From an uncultured Bacilli bacterium (GTDB lineage: Bacteria > Bacillota_I > Bacilli_A > RF39 > UBA660): DNA of 33,228 nucleotides. The DNA lies in NCBI GenBank assembly GCA_947628725.1, contig CANRAQ010000003.1, forward strand, positions 1 to 33,228, written 5' to 3'. A model generated the notes under the pieces. That model was not told the origin of the DNA, ran no database searches, and saw only the letters and a list, made by a program, of their open reading frames with translations. Of the stretch, positions 7,401 through 19,039 are shown one piece after another (the first letter of the stretch is position 1; each line of letters begins with the position of its first letter). The position numbers were made by a program, and so were the translations under genes.

Positions 7401-8957
7401 ATGAAAAAATTTAAATTACAAAAAAATAAAGTACTTGCTGTTATAGTGGCTGGAGTTATGTCTTCATCTGTTTTGGCTGCTTGTTCTAAAAAGAATGATG
7501 AAACTAAAAATATATCATCTAAGACTACAACTGTTGTTAGAAATGTAAATACTGCTCTTGATTTTTCATCAGATATATTATCTGGAGTAAATAAAGAAAA
7601 ACCAAGTAATGAAACAGGTAAATATGCAACTGAAAAACAAATATATTCAGAAATTAATACTAATATAGATACTAATTTTTCTGATTTAACAGAAAATATT
7701 AAGAAAAATACTTCTTTAATATTATTGTTAGATATATTTGCACCTGAAAATGAATATGGAAAAATAGATTCAAGTATAATATCAGAATTTAAATCAAGAA
7801 TAGATATTGATACTATGATGGAGGATTTCTATTCATTTGTTGCAACTGTAGAATCAGAAATTGAAGTAGAAGATAAATTTGTAAGAGTTAGTGATATTTT
7901 ACCAGATGTTAAATCTGATCAAAAACAAATATTATCTAAAATAGAAGATATTTGTTTAAATATTAAAAATCTTTCTAGCGACAGTAAAAATAGTTCAAAA
8001 ATTCAATCAGAGTTTAAGAAAATATATGATTTATTTGTAGATGAAGAAGAATTAGAAGTAGATGGATTAAGATTTAGTGTAAGAGATTTAGACTATGGAA
8101 ATAGAGCAGTTGCTGCTGCATATGCGCGTGCTGCATCATACTATGCTAGAAGTTATATTACAGATAAACAAATAAATGATATAGATAACAGAACTAATGA
8201 TCAAAATAATAAAGCACAAATAAAAATCATATTAGAAGTTTTAAATAATAGTATAATAGAAAAATCTACTGATGATGTTAATGAACAAATAAATACAAGC
8301 GTAAAAGAATTAGGAGAATTTGATTTAAATATATCAGATGACAATATAAAAAATATTATAAATATATTAAATATAGATTATTTAATGTCTGATAAAGTTT
8401 CTACAGTAGATGAAAGATCAATATTAGGTAAATATGATGATGAAGAAGTTAAAAGCGCTATAGATTCAATTACAGCTATATCATTACATAATATAAATAA
8501 TAAAGATAATTTAGTTATATGGTCTGAATTCTTAACTGATTCATATAAAACTACAGAACAAGGTAAGATAGATTCACTTGCACTTGATTATGTATTATTC
8601 AATACAGTAATGTTAAATAATACTGTTAAATCAGATGCATCTGACAATGAAATATTAAACAATCCATATTTTAAAAACTTAAAATTATATATATCTAAAC
8701 AAGATTTTGTTCAATCTGTAGAAAGAAATGGTAAAGTTGAAAATACACCAATTACATTTAAAAATATAGGTGAAGGAACAAAATTTGTATGTGATATTAT
8801 GGTTATAAGTGCATTAGCTAAATATCCTGAATTTAGTGATGCATACGGATTTACTGATGTCGCACAATCTAATTTTAATATTCAACTTCAACAATATCAA
8901 AATATAGTTATGGATGAATGTAAAAAAATAGATGACGAATATGTAATTATAAAATAA
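7401..8957 (+). CDS. Putative lipoprotein, function unknown
   Basis: RBS aggggggaa then ATG 7401; MKKFKLQKNKVLAVIVAGVMSSSVLAAC has a signal peptide with lipobox LAAC. Confidence 0.75.
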   Translation: MKKFKLQKNKVLAVIVAGVMSSSVLAACSKKNDETKNISSKTTTVVRNVNTALDFSSDILSGVNKEKPSNETGKYATEKQIYSEINTNIDTNFSDLTENIKKNTSLILLLDIFAPENEYGKIDSSIISEFKSRIDIDTMMEDFYSFVATVESEIEVEDKFVRVSDILPDVKSDQKQILSKIEDICLNIKNLSSDSKNSSKIQSEFKKIYDLFVDEEELEVDGLRFSVRDLDYGNRAVAAAYARAASYYARSYITDKQINDIDNRTNDQNNKAQIKIILEVLNNSIIEKSTDDVNEQINTSVKELGEFDLNISDDNIKNIINILNIDYLMSDKVSTVDERSILGKYDDEEVKSAIDSITAISLHNINNKDNLVIWSEFLTDSYKTTEQGKIDSLALDYVLFNTVMLNNTVKSDASDNEILNNPYFKNLKLYISKQDFVQSVERNGKVENTPITFKNIGEGTKFVCDIMVISALAKYPEFSDAYGFTDVAQSNFNIQLQQYQNIVMDECKKIDDEYVIIK

Positions 8958-8976
8958 AGTTCTTATGAACTTTTTT
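8957..8976 (+). terminator. Rho-independent terminator
   Basis: AAGTTC-TTAT-GAACTT followed by T-rich tract. Confidence 0.65.
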
Positions 8977-9031
8977 CTTTTGTCTATACTAGAAATTATA
9001 AATTATGATATAATTAATTAGAGGTGATTAC

Positions 9032-10423
9032 ATGAAATTTTATAATACATTGACTAGAAAAATTGAAGATTTTAAACCAATCAAAAAAGATGAGGTAACA
9101 ATGTATACATGTGGGCCTACTGTGTATCATTATGCTCATATAGGTAATCTTAGAACTTATATAATGGAAGATATATTAGAAAAAACTTTAAATTATATAG
9201 GTTATAAAGTAAAAAGATGTATGAATATAACTGATGTAGGGCATCTTACTAGTGATGCAGATACTGGTGAAGATAAAATGCTTAAAGGTGCGAAAAGAGA
9301 ACATAAAACTGTTTTAGAGATTGCCAAATATTATACAAATGTGTTTAAAAGTGATTGTGATAAATTAAATATCAAATGGCCAGAAATCGTAGTACCTGCT
9401 ACATCATTAATAGATTATTATATAGAATTTATAAAAAATTTAGAAGATAAAGGTTATGCTTATTTTAAAGGTGGTAATGTATATTTTGATACATCAAAAT
9501 TAAGTGATTATTATGTACTTACTAATCATACAGAAGATTCATTAAAAGAAGCAGTAAGAGATGATGTCACGCTAGATGTAAATAAAAAAAATAAGACTGA
9601 TTTTGTTCTTTGGTTTACTAAATCTAAATTTGATTCACAAGAATTAAAGTGGGATTCACCTTGGGGTATTGGGTATCCAGGTTGGCATATAGAATGTTCA
9701 TGCATATCTTTAAAATATTTAGGTGAATATTTAGATATACACTGTGGTGGTGTAGATAATATATTTCCACATCATACAAATGAAATTGCTCAAACAGAAA
9801 GTTGTGTAGGACATAAATGGTGTAATTATTGGTTTCATCCAGAACACCTAAACGATTCATCAGGTAAAATGAGTAAATCTAATGATGAATTTTTAACGGT
9901 ATCTCTATTAGAACAAAAAGGGTATAATCCACTAGTATATAGATTATTTTGCCTGCAATCACATTATCATAAACAACTTGTATTTAGTTATGATTCACTT
10001 GATAGCGCTAAACAGACTTATAATAAACTTTTAACTAGAATTAAAGGTATAGAAAAAGATAATTCAAAAATAGATTATGAAGAAGCAAAGAAATACCAAG
10101 ATAAATTTAAAAATGAATTAGAAAATGATCTTAATACCTCTAATGCTTTGACAGTATTATATGATGTATTAAAAAGTGATTTAAATAATAATACTAAGTT
10201 ATATTTAATCGAAGATTTTGATAAAGTTTTAAGTTTAGATTTGCTAAAAAAAGAAAAAATAGATGATGAATTACTAAATTATATAAATTCTAAAATAGAA
10301 GAAAGAAATTTAGCAAAACTTAATAAAGATTATGAAAAAGCAGATAATATTAGAAAAGAATTAGAACAAAAAGGTATTATATTAAAAGATACTAGAGAAA
10401 AAACTATATTTGAAATAATATAG
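9032..10423 (+). CDS. cysS: Cysteinyl-tRNA synthetase
   Basis: MKFYNTLTRKIEDFKPI...MYTCGPTVYHYAHIGNLRTYI; GWHIECSCIS; KMSKS. Confidence 0.96.
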   Translation: MKFYNTLTRKIEDFKPIKKDEVTMYTCGPTVYHYAHIGNLRTYIMEDILEKTLNYIGYKVKRCMNITDVGHLTSDADTGEDKMLKGAKREHKTVLEIAKYYTNVFKSDCDKLNIKWPEIVVPATSLIDYYIEFIKNLEDKGYAYFKGGNVYFDTSKLSDYYVLTNHTEDSLKEAVRDDVTLDVNKKNKTDFVLWFTKSKFDSQELKWDSPWGIGYPGWHIECSCISLKYLGEYLDIHCGGVDNIFPHHTNEIAQTESCVGHKWCNYWFHPEHLNDSSGKMSKSNDEFLTVSLLEQKGYNPLVYRLFCLQSHYHKQLVFSYDSLDSAKQTYNKLLTRIKGIEKDNSKIDYEEAKKYQDKFKNELENDLNTSNALTVLYDVLKSDLNNNTKLYLIEDFDKVLSLDLLKKEKIDDELLNYINSKIEERNLAKLNKDYEKADNIRKELEQKGIILKDTREKTIFEII

Positions 10424-10473
10424 TTTTTCTTGTAAAAATATAAAAAATATTATAAAATAATAATGGTGATAAG

Positions 10474-11379
10474 ATGAATAATAAGGTTGTAATAATTGGT
10501 TGTGGTAATGTTGGTATGAGTTATGCATATGCAATTTTTAATCAAAGAACATATGTAAACGAATTAGTGCTTATAGATATAAATAAAGAAAAAGTAGAAG
10601 GAGAAGTAATGGATTTAAATCATTGTCTTGCATATAGTCCTTCTAAAATAAATGTAAAACTTGGTGATTATAGTGATTGTAAAGATGCTAAAATAGTAGT
10701 AATTGCCGCAGGTGCTAATCAAAATGTTGGAGAAACTAGAATGGATTTAATAAGGAAAAATAGTTCTATTTTTGAATCTATAGTTACTAGTGTAATGAAA
10801 AGTGGATTTGATGGAATATTTTTAGTTGCTACAAATCCTTTAGATGTAATGACTTATTTAACTTATAAATATTCTAATTTACCTCATAATAGAGTTTTAG
10901 GAACAGGTACTACACTTGATACTGCGCGTTTAAAATATATTATAAGTGATAAAGTAGGTGTTAGCCCAAAAGATATAAATGCATATGTTATGGGTGAACA
11001 TGGTGATTCAGAATTTGTACCTTGGAGTAATGCTAATATTGCATTAAAAAGAATAAATTCATATCTAACTGAAGAAGATAAAATTAAAATAGAAGAAGAA
11101 GTACGAAATTCTGCATATGAAATAATAAAGAAAAAAGGTGCTACATACTATGGTATAGGTATGTGTCTTGTTAGAATAACTAATGCTATATTAGGTGATG
11201 AAAATGTAATACTATCTGTGTCTTCATATGATGAGAACAACGATATATATATTTCTACACCTGCTATAGTAAATAAAAATGGTGTTAAAAGTAAAATATA
11301 TGTACCTTTTAATGAAAGTGAAACAGAAAAAATTAAAAATTCTATAAAAGTAATTAAAGAAGCTATAGATAGTCTATAG
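10474..11379 (+). CDS. ldh: L-lactate dehydrogenase
   Basis: GCGNVGMSYAYAI nucleotide-binding motif, VVIAAGANQNVGETRMDLIRKN, VLGTGTTLDTARLK, GEHGDSEFVPWS. Confidence 0.92.
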   Translation: MNNKVVIIGCGNVGMSYAYAIFNQRTYVNELVLIDINKEKVEGEVMDLNHCLAYSPSKINVKLGDYSDCKDAKIVVIAAGANQNVGETRMDLIRKNSSIFESIVTSVMKSGFDGIFLVATNPLDVMTYLTYKYSNLPHNRVLGTGTTLDTARLKYIISDKVGVSPKDINAYVMGEHGDSEFVPWSNANIALKRINSYLTEEDKIKIEEEVRNSAYEIIKKKGATYYGIGMCLVRITNAILGDENVILSVSSYDENNDIYISTPAIVNKNGVKSKIYVPFNESETEKIKNSIKVIKEAIDSL

Positions 11380-11432
11380 TTTTTTCTTGTCCTATTTGTA
11401 ATTTTATCGAATAAAATTTATAGAGGGATAAA

Positions 11433-12425
11433 ATGACAATATTAATTAAATCAGTACTTGTAATGATGCTTAGTTTAATTATATCAATATGTATAGGTAT
11501 ACTGATAATACCTATGTTAAAAAAATTAAAGGCAAGTCAAAGGTTAAGTATATATTTACAAGATAAACATAAAGGAAAAGTTGGTACTCCTACTATGGGT
11601 GGATTAATATTTATATTACCAACTATATTAGTTATGTTGTTTATGTATTTATATAATAAAATTGAGTTAAATACGACTATAATTATAGTTATGTTTACAT
11701 TTTTGGCATATTCATTAATAGGATTTATAGATGATTTTTTAATTATAAAAAGAAAAAATAATAATGGTCTTAGTGAAAGTAGTAAATTTATATTACAGGT
11801 CGTAGTAGCAATAATATTTTTTTATCTATTTATGTTGAGTGGTAATGAACCTTTATTATGGGTTCATACTTTAGGAATAAAACTAGATATAGGCTTTTTA
11901 TATGGATTATTTATATTACTTGTATTAGTTGCAAGTAGTAATGCGGTAAATATAACTGATGGATTAGATGGACTTGCAGGTAGTTTATCTTTTATAGCAT
12001 TCTTAACTTTAGGAATAATTAGTTATAATACAGGTTGGTTAGAAGGATACGAAGAAGTAGCATTATTTTGCTTTTCTATTTCAGGTTCGTTAATAGGATT
12101 TTTAATGTTTAATTTAAATCCTGCTAAAGTATTTATGGGGGATACTGGTTCACTTGCACTTGGAGCAACTATGGGAAGTATAGCAATATTAACGAGACAT
12201 GAATTACTATTAGTATTGATAGGAATAGTATTTGTTATAGAAACTTTAACATGTATAATACAAAGGGTATATTATAAATTTACACATAAAAGATTATTTT
12301 TAATGACTCCAATACATCATAGTTTTGAAAAAAAGGGGTATAATGAAAGAGATATAGTAAAAATATTTTGTTTAGTTGGAATACTTTCAAGTATGTTTGC
12401 ACTCATATTTGGAGTAATCCTTTAA
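11433..12425 (+). CDS. mraY: Phospho-N-acetylmuramoyl-pentapeptide-transferase
   Basis: GTPTMGGLIFILP, FIDDFLIIKRKNNNGLSESSKF, NITDGLDGLAG, FMGDTGSLALGA, MTPIHHSFEKKGYNE. Confidence 0.96.
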   Translation: MTILIKSVLVMMLSLIISICIGILIIPMLKKLKASQRLSIYLQDKHKGKVGTPTMGGLIFILPTILVMLFMYLYNKIELNTTIIIVMFTFLAYSLIGFIDDFLIIKRKNNNGLSESSKFILQVVVAIIFFYLFMLSGNEPLLWVHTLGIKLDIGFLYGLFILLVLVASSNAVNITDGLDGLAGSLSFIAFLTLGIISYNTGWLEGYEEVALFCFSISGSLIGFLMFNLNPAKVFMGDTGSLALGATMGSIAILTRHELLLVLIGIVFVIETLTCIIQRVYYKFTHKRLFLMTPIHHSFEKKGYNERDIVKIFCLVGILSSMFALIFGVIL

Positions 12426-12508
12426 ATTTATTACTTTATTAATTACTTGTAATTTTATATAAAATATTGTAAAATAATATTGCATTAACCTTGAACGGAG
12501 GAAAAAAT

Positions 12509-14125
12509 ATGAAAAGAGATATACTAATAGGAGGAGCATGGCCATACGCTAATTATTATTTACATGTAGGACATTTAGCAGCATTATTACCTGGTGATGT
12601 TTTAGCAAGATATTATAGAGGTAAAGGGGATAATGTAATATATGTATCTGGATCTGATTGCCATGGTACACCAATAACACAAAGGGCACAAAAAGAAGGA
12701 GTAAAACCATCAGATATAGCTAATCATTATCATGAAGAATTTACTAAAATATTTTCAAGATTAGGTTTTGAATACGATAAATATTCAAGCACTATGTCAG
12801 AACATCATAAACAATATGTTAAAGATGTCTTCCTTAGATTAATTAAAAATGGTTACATATATGAAAAAGAAGAAGAACAAGATTATTGTTTAAATTGTTC
12901 AAAATTCTTATCAGATAGAGAAATAGTAGGAAAATGCCCTCATTGTGGTGGAGAAAGCACAGGAGAACAATGTGATAACTGTCTTGCATCATTAGATACT
13001 AAAGATGTTTTAGATAAACATTGTAAGGAATGTGGAAATAGTACAGTCTTAAAAAAGAATAAACATCTATATTTTAAATTAACAGAATTTAAAGATGAAT
13101 TACAAAAATTAATAGATGATAGAAAAACTAAATGGAGAAAAAACGCTGTTGGTGAATCACAAAAATATATAGAAATGGGTTTAGTAGATAGAGCAGTAAC
13201 TAGACAACTAGATTGGGGAATTGAAGTACCTGTAGATAATTATCAAGATAAAAGAATTTATGTATGGATAGAAGCAGTTTTAGGATATTTATCTGTTGCT
13301 AAAGAAGTAGCAGAATCAAGAGGTATCAATTTTGATGAATTTTTATCCGATAAAAATAAAAACTTAAGGACATATTATGTACATGGAAAAGATAATATAC
13401 CTTTTCATACAATAATACTTTCAGCACTATTATGTGGTTTAAAATTAGACTATAGATTACCAGATTATATCATATCAAGTGCATATGTAAACTTAAATGA
13501 TGAAAAAATGTCAAAAAGTAAAGGTAATTTATTAACTGCAGATGAACTTTTACAAATGTTTGATAGAGATACATTAAGATTTTATTTCATGTTCTATGGT
13601 CCAGAAACAAAAGATACAAATTGTTCTATAGATGATATTATACAAATGCATAATAAATTTTTAGTTGGAGTATTAGGTAATTTTGTAAATAGAAATTTAT
13701 CTTTTATAGAAAAGAAATTTGATGGACTAATAAAAGAAGGAAATATAGATAAAGATATAATTGAATATACTAAAAAAACCTATGATATAGTTGGCGATTC
13801 AATAGAAAAAGGTGAATTTAAAAATGCATTAAACTGTATAGTAGAATATATTAGTGCAGGAAATAAATATTATGATGAAAAACAACCATGGATACAAGTT
13901 AAAGAAGATATTAATGCATTTAACGATACAACATATACTTGTGTATACATGATGAGCAATATAGCAAACTTAATAAATCCATTTATACCAGATACTTCTA
14001 AAAAAATAAAAGACATATTATCTTTAGAAGACTATAAATGGGAACCTACTAAATTAAGTGGTGATATAAAGATAAAAAATCTATCTTTATTATTTGAAAG
14101 AATAGAAGATAAAAATAAAAAATAA
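12509..14125 (+). CDS. metG: Methionyl-tRNA synthetase
   Basis: MKRDILIGGAWPYANYYLHVGHLA, zinc-knuckle cysteines, KMSKSKGN. ATG at 12509 follows GGAGG. Confidence 0.95.
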   Translation: MKRDILIGGAWPYANYYLHVGHLAALLPGDVLARYYRGKGDNVIYVSGSDCHGTPITQRAQKEGVKPSDIANHYHEEFTKIFSRLGFEYDKYSSTMSEHHKQYVKDVFLRLIKNGYIYEKEEEQDYCLNCSKFLSDREIVGKCPHCGGESTGEQCDNCLASLDTKDVLDKHCKECGNSTVLKKNKHLYFKLTEFKDELQKLIDDRKTKWRKNAVGESQKYIEMGLVDRAVTRQLDWGIEVPVDNYQDKRIYVWIEAVLGYLSVAKEVAESRGINFDEFLSDKNKNLRTYYVHGKDNIPFHTIILSALLCGLKLDYRLPDYIISSAYVNLNDEKMSKSKGNLLTADELLQMFDRDTLRFYFMFYGPETKDTNCSIDDIIQMHNKFLVGVLGNFVNRNLSFIEKKFDGLIKEGNIDKDIIEYTKKTYDIVGDSIEKGEFKNALNCIVEYISAGNKYYDEKQPWIQVKEDINAFNDTTYTCVYMMSNIANLINPFIPDTSKKIKDILSLEDYKWEPTKLSGDIKIKNLSLLFERIEDKNKK

Positions 14126-14135
14126 GATTTTTTTC

Positions 14136-14723
14136 TTATTTTTTTTCTAAATCACTTAAATTTATACCAAAACTTTGTAAATGTTTATATATAGTCTCAA
14201 CAGGTACTCCTAATATATTATAGTAACTTCCATCAATTTTTTCTATAAAATTAGACATTACAGTTTCAATAACAAAACCTGATGCATACATCTTATTAGG
14301 CTCGTTTTGTATATAATATTCTATATCGCAATCTTCAATTTTTCTTAAAACTACCTTTGTTTTTGCATAGTCATTAATAACTTCATCAGTATTTTTATTT
14401 ATGAGTGCTACACCAGTTACAACATATGTAGTATTATTAGAACATAATTTTATAAATTTTCTTACTTCATCTAAATCTTTAGGTTTTTCTAATATTTGAT
14501 TATTAGTATAAACAACAGTATCAAGTCCAAGAATAATACCACTATCTACTTTATCTTTTACACTAAGTGCCTTACCTAAAGCTAAATCTTTTACATATTT
14601 ATATACATCATTAAAATTAGGTGATACTTCTTCAAAGTTACTTTCTATTAAAAAATGATTTAACTTAACTGTATTTAAAATATCACTTTTAAATTTAGAT
14701 GTACTTGCTAAAGTTAATTTCAT
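14136..14723 (-). CDS. maf: Maf family nucleotide pyrophosphatase
   Basis: MKLTLASTSKFKSDIL, GLDTVVYTNNQILEKPKDLDEVRKF, TYVVTGVAL, IDGSYYNILGVPVETI. RBS gaggtgttcaaat upstream. Confidence 0.88.
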   Translation of the reverse strand: MKLTLASTSKFKSDILNTVKLNHFLIESNFEEVSPNFNDVYKYVKDLALGKALSVKDKVDSGIILGLDTVVYTNNQILEKPKDLDEVRKFIKLCSNNTTYVVTGVALINKNTDEVINDYAKTKVVLRKIEDCDIEYYIQNEPNKMYASGFVIETVMSNFIEKIDGSYYNILGVPVETIYKHLQSFGINLSDLEKK

Positions 14724-15004
14724 ATTTGAACACCTCAATATGATTATATATTAGTTTAATTTATAAATCAAATAGTTAATAAAATACATTTAATACCTAA
14801 AAATAGGCATTTCAAGCATATTACCTTGAAATAATTAATTATAATGGTATTTTATACTCAATATAATTTTCATTTTACTATGATTATTTTATATTATATT
14901 ATTGATAAACAGTATTTTAGTTTATCTTTTTTTATAATATTACTTGAAAATTATATTTAAAATATGTTAAAATTTAATTGTAATAATCATATATACATAT
15001 AGTA

Positions 15005-15033
15005 TTGACAAATAGTATATGTAATGGTATTAT
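15005..15033 (+). promoter_or_regulatory. SigA-type promoter (TTGACA-17-TATTAT)
   Basis: Consensus -35, 17-bp spacer, near-consensus -10, upstream of the ligase. Confidence 0.7.
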
Positions 15034-15063
15034 AAAATCAATTTTGATTGGGGGAAGAGAAAT

Positions 15064-16770
15064 ATGGAAGATAAATTTAAAAAAGTTAGCCAATATGATT
15101 TTATGTATGAGAATTCGAAAAAATATTCAGGTAAAGTTGCAATTACTTATCAAGTACCAGACATTGGAAAAACCGTAGAAATAACTTACGAAGAGATGTA
15201 TGAAAAAATTGATCAGTATGCAAGAGCTTTATCTAAATATGGTTTAAAAAAGGGGGATAAGGTAGCAACCTGTGTTTTTAATACACCTGAAGGGATTTAT
15301 TTAATATATGCATTGAATAAAATTGGTGTAATAAATATTGGACTTAGTCCACTAAATAATCCTGAAGAAATGAGAAAAGATTTGCTAATTTCTAATCCTG
15401 ATTTAATTATTACAATGGATACTTTTTATCCTTTATTTAAAGACGATTCAAAAATTTTTAATATGTTAGTATTTACTCCTGTTGATTCTTACAATAAAAT
15501 TATTAGAGCGGGGTATGATTTAAAAGTAGGAAAAAAGTATGGGATAGATAGTAATTTAAAACTGAGTTCTATTGTAAATAAATGGAAAAATTATGAAACA
15601 TTGTTTGAAATAGTTGATAGAGATCAAACATCAGATGTTTTATTTACTAGTGGTTCGACTGGAATACATAAAGGTGTTGAATTAACGAATGAAAACTTTA
15701 ACGAATCTGTTATTGGTATGACTGAAATATACAAAGGGGATATATCTCCTTGGAAAACTCATTTAATTCAGATACCTATAGGTCATATGACATATGGAAG
15801 AGCTATTTTACACTATGCATTAAGTCAAGGAATGAATGCTGCTCTTTCGACTAAGCCATCACCTGCAGATTTTTATGAAGAACTTATTAGGACAAAGGCA
15901 AATGATTGCGCAGGAGGTCCACCACATTTTAGATCCTTTATAATTGAAGAAAATGGTAAACTTATAACAAATCCAAAGTTAAAACCAGGATCTTTAAGTG
16001 AATTAAAATTTGCAACTTCAGGCGGAGAGGAACAAAGAATTAGAGATTTAGAAGCAATTAATAAAGCATTTGAGTATTGTGGTAGTACTGCAAAACTTGG
16101 TAACGGGTTAGGCGCTACTGAAGCTACAGGGCCATTTATAGTAAATAATGGAAGTAAGGGATTTAAAGCAATACTTGGCGTTCCAATACCTAGTATTAAA
16201 ACTAAGTTAGTCAATCCAGAAACTGGAAATATAGAAGAAAAACAAGGGGAACTTCATATATCAGGACCAATAGTAATGAAGGGTTATTTTGAAAACAAGG
16301 AAGAAACAGATAAAGTTTTGTACTATGACAATAATGGAGTTAAGTGGTTTAAAACTGGAGATGTTGTTTCATTAGATGAAAATAGATTTTCTTATGTAAG
16401 TAGGCTTAAAAGAAATTATGTTTGTGACATTACAAATGTGTATCCAGAACAAATCGAATTAATCCTTGAATCTATTCCAGAAATCAGGGAAGCAGTAGTA
16501 GTTCCAGTGCCAGATGACGACAGACAATTTGTATCAAAATATTATATATCATTATATGATATGAATTGCGTTAATAAAGACTTTGAAGACAAAATATGTT
16601 CTTTAGTCGAGAATAAACTTAATTGTAGTAATTTACCTGGTTATATAGAATATACTGATAAACCTCTTGTTAGAAATGGAAGCACAAAGAAAGATATAAA
16701 ATATTATAGGCAAGATGCTTTAAAAGAACTTGATAAAAATAAACAAAAAAATTTAAAAAGAAATGATTAA
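15064..16770 (+). CDS. AMP-binding (ANL superfamily) acyl-CoA ligase/synthetase-like protein
   Basis: LFTSGSTGIHKGVELTNEN (A3 P-loop), GLGATEATGP, GELHISGPIVMKGYFENKEET, WFKTGDVVSLDENRFSYVSRLKR, NGSTKKDIKYYR. Confidence 0.88.
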   Translation: MEDKFKKVSQYDFMYENSKKYSGKVAITYQVPDIGKTVEITYEEMYEKIDQYARALSKYGLKKGDKVATCVFNTPEGIYLIYALNKIGVINIGLSPLNNPEEMRKDLLISNPDLIITMDTFYPLFKDDSKIFNMLVFTPVDSYNKIIRAGYDLKVGKKYGIDSNLKLSSIVNKWKNYETLFEIVDRDQTSDVLFTSGSTGIHKGVELTNENFNESVIGMTEIYKGDISPWKTHLIQIPIGHMTYGRAILHYALSQGMNAALSTKPSPADFYEELIRTKANDCAGGPPHFRSFIIEENGKLITNPKLKPGSLSELKFATSGGEEQRIRDLEAINKAFEYCGSTAKLGNGLGATEATGPFIVNNGSKGFKAILGVPIPSIKTKLVNPETGNIEEKQGELHISGPIVMKGYFENKEETDKVLYYDNNGVKWFKTGDVVSLDENRFSYVSRLKRNYVCDITNVYPEQIELILESIPEIREAVVVPVPDDDRQFVSKYYISLYDMNCVNKDFEDKICSLVENKLNCSNLPGYIEYTDKPLVRNGSTKKDIKYYRQDALKELDKNKQKNLKRND

Positions 16771-16825
16771 AGAGTGACATTTCTTTTCTTTTTTGATATA
16801 ATTTATAAAGAGTAGGTGGTTGTTA

Positions 16826-19039
16826 ATGGGACTATATTTTTCGTTATGTACTTTGTTGATATTACTTATATTTTTTATAGCGTTTTTTATAAAAAAGCGT
16901 GCTGAAAATATTGAAACAAAAATTTATGGTATTTTACTTTTTGTTACTATAATTGGATTATTTTTAGAATCTTTAACTGGAATTTGGTATAAGGTTGGGT
17001 TTGATTCTAATAATTTTTTATATAAATTTTTATCAAAGGCAGTTTTATCATATTATATTATATGGAGTTTAGTATATGCGCATTATATAATAAATGTTTG
17101 TAATAATAATAGAAAATTTTTGAAGGTATTAGATATTTTATCTATAATTGCGGTCATATTAACGCTTTCTTTTCCTATAAATTTTTTACAAACTGGAGAT
17201 TCTATTTTGCCACAAGGTCTATGTCTAATATTTCCGTATTCATTTTGTATAATATTTAGTATTATAGATCAGTATTATTGCATTAGATATCATAAGAATG
17301 TAGTAATGAAAAAAATTAGTACTGTTTATATATTTTTAATAATGGGAGCAGTCAACATTGTTTTGCAAATGGTTTTACCGGGGTTGTTTTTGTTAGGCTT
17401 TATATTAGCTTATATGGTCATTATAATGTACTTCACCATTGAAAACCCAGATGTTAAGTTAATTAATCAACTAGAACTTGCCAAAGATCAAGCAGAAAAG
17501 GCAAATCATGCTAAAACAGATTTTTTAAGTAGTATGTCTCATGAAATTAGAACTCCATTAAATGCAATAGTAGGTTTTAGTGAATGTATTGATAGAGCAG
17601 AAACTTTAGAAGAAGCAAAAGAAGATGCTAAAGATATAATAATGGCTTCTCAAAACTTACTTGAAATAGTAAATGGTATACTTGATATAAGTAAAATAGA
17701 AGCAGATAAGATGGAAATAGTAAATAATGAATATAACTTAAAAGAAATACTTCAAAATTTAACTAAATTAATAATTCCTAGAATAGGAGAAAAGGATATA
17801 GAGTTAAAAACATATTTTGCTCCAGATATACCTGATGTATTGTTTGGTGATAGTGGTAAGGTAAAGCAAGTTATAACTAATATACTTACTAATGCTGCTA
17901 AATATACTGAACAAGGTGAAATTAACTTTAAGGTAAATTGTGTAAATGAAAATGATAAATGTAAACTTGTTATATCTGTAAGTGACACAGGTAGAGGAAT
18001 AAAACAAGAACAAATAGATAAATTATTTACCAAATTTCAAAGACTTGATGAAGATAAAAACACTACAGTAGAAGGTACAGGACTAGGACTTGCAATTACA
18101 AAAAGACTTGTTGAAATGATGGGTGGTAAGATAGTTGTACAAAGTGAATATGGTAAAGGATCTACATTTACTATATATTTAAGCCAAGAAATAAGGCATA
18201 ATGTAATATATAAAAATGTTGCTTCTAATAATAATGAAATATTAAAGTATCCTGGTAAAAAGGTATTAGTAGTAGATGATAATAGGTTAAATCTTAAAGT
18301 TGAAACCAAAATTCTTAAAAATTATGATTTAGATATAGAATGTGTTGAAAGTGGATTTGAATCTATTGAAAAAGTTAAAAGTAATAAATATGATATAATT
18401 CTTATGGATATAATGATGCCTAAGATGGGTGGAGTAGAAACGTTGAAAAAATTAAACGAAATAGAGAATTTTTCGACACCTGTTATTGCACTTACTGCAG
18501 ATGCTATACAAGGAAAGGCAAAAAAATATTTGGAAGTAGGATTTAGTGGTTATTTATCTAAACCTATCGATGAAATAGAATTAAGAAATGTACTTTCAAA
18601 ACATTTAGATGGTAGTATAGAAAAGAAAGAAGAAAAAATGGATGTACCTATGGAAAAAGAAGAAAATAACAATAAAATTGATGTCAATTATTTAAAAGAT
18701 AATGATATTGATGTAGATGCTTCTATAGAACTTTTAGGTGACATTGATATGTATAATGATACATTAAAAGATTTTATTACAGAATCTGAAAGTAGAATAC
18801 CTAAAATGAAAGAATATTTAGATAATTCTGATGCTGCTAATTATGCTATATTAGCGCATGCAATGAAAAGTGATAGCAAGTATCTAGGATTTAAAAAATT
18901 AGCAGAGTTATCATTAAATCATGAATTGGAAGGTAAAAATAACAATATATCATATATAAAGGATAATTATGATGAACTTATGAAAGAAGTAAATAGAATT
19001 ATTGAAATAGTAAAGAAATATTTAGAGGAGATGGAATAA
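16826..19039 (+). CDS. Membrane hybrid histidine kinase (about 7 TM, HisKA, HATPase, REC, HPt)
   Basis: Seven hydrophobic segments at the N-terminus; H box [41 protein letters not shown]...[14 protein letters not shown]; HPt-like [15 protein letters not shown]. Confidence 0.93.
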   Translation: MGLYFSLCTLLILLIFFIAFFIKKRAENIETKIYGILLFVTIIGLFLESLTGIWYKVGFDSNNFLYKFLSKAVLSYYIIWSLVYAHYIINVCNNNRKFLKVLDILSIIAVILTLSFPINFLQTGDSILPQGLCLIFPYSFCIIFSIIDQYYCIRYHKNVVMKKISTVYIFLIMGAVNIVLQMVLPGLFLLGFILAYMVIIMYFTIENPDVKLINQLELAKDQAEKANHAKTDFLSSMSHEIRTPLNAIVGFSECIDRAETLEEAKEDAKDIIMASQNLLEIVNGILDISKIEADKMEIVNNEYNLKEILQNLTKLIIPRIGEKDIELKTYFAPDIPDVLFGDSGKVKQVITNILTNAAKYTEQGEINFKVNCVNENDKCKLVISVSDTGRGIKQEQIDKLFTKFQRLDEDKNTTVEGTGLGLAITKRLVEMMGGKIVVQSEYGKGSTFTIYLSQEIRHNVIYKNVASNNNEILKYPGKKVLVVDDNRLNLKVETKILKNYDLDIECVESGFESIEKVKSNKYDIILMDIMMPKMGGVETLKKLNEIENFSTPVIALTADAIQGKAKKYLEVGFSGYLSKPIDEIELRNVLSKHLDGSIEKKEEKMDVPMEKEENNNKIDVNYLKDNDIDVDASIELLGDIDMYNDTLKDFITESESRIPKMKEYLDNSDAANYAILAHAMKSDSKYLGFKKLAELSLNHELEGKNNNISYIKDNYDELMKEVNRIIEIVKKYLEEME

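Noticed and set aside
14740-15060. Long AT-rich intergenic region as a possible ncRNA or riboswitch
   Set aside because: Apart from the promoter at 15005-15033, no conserved riboswitch or T-box features were recognisable.
15873-16214. Minus-strand 113-aa ORF
   Set aside because: Antisense within the well-supported AMP-binding ligase.
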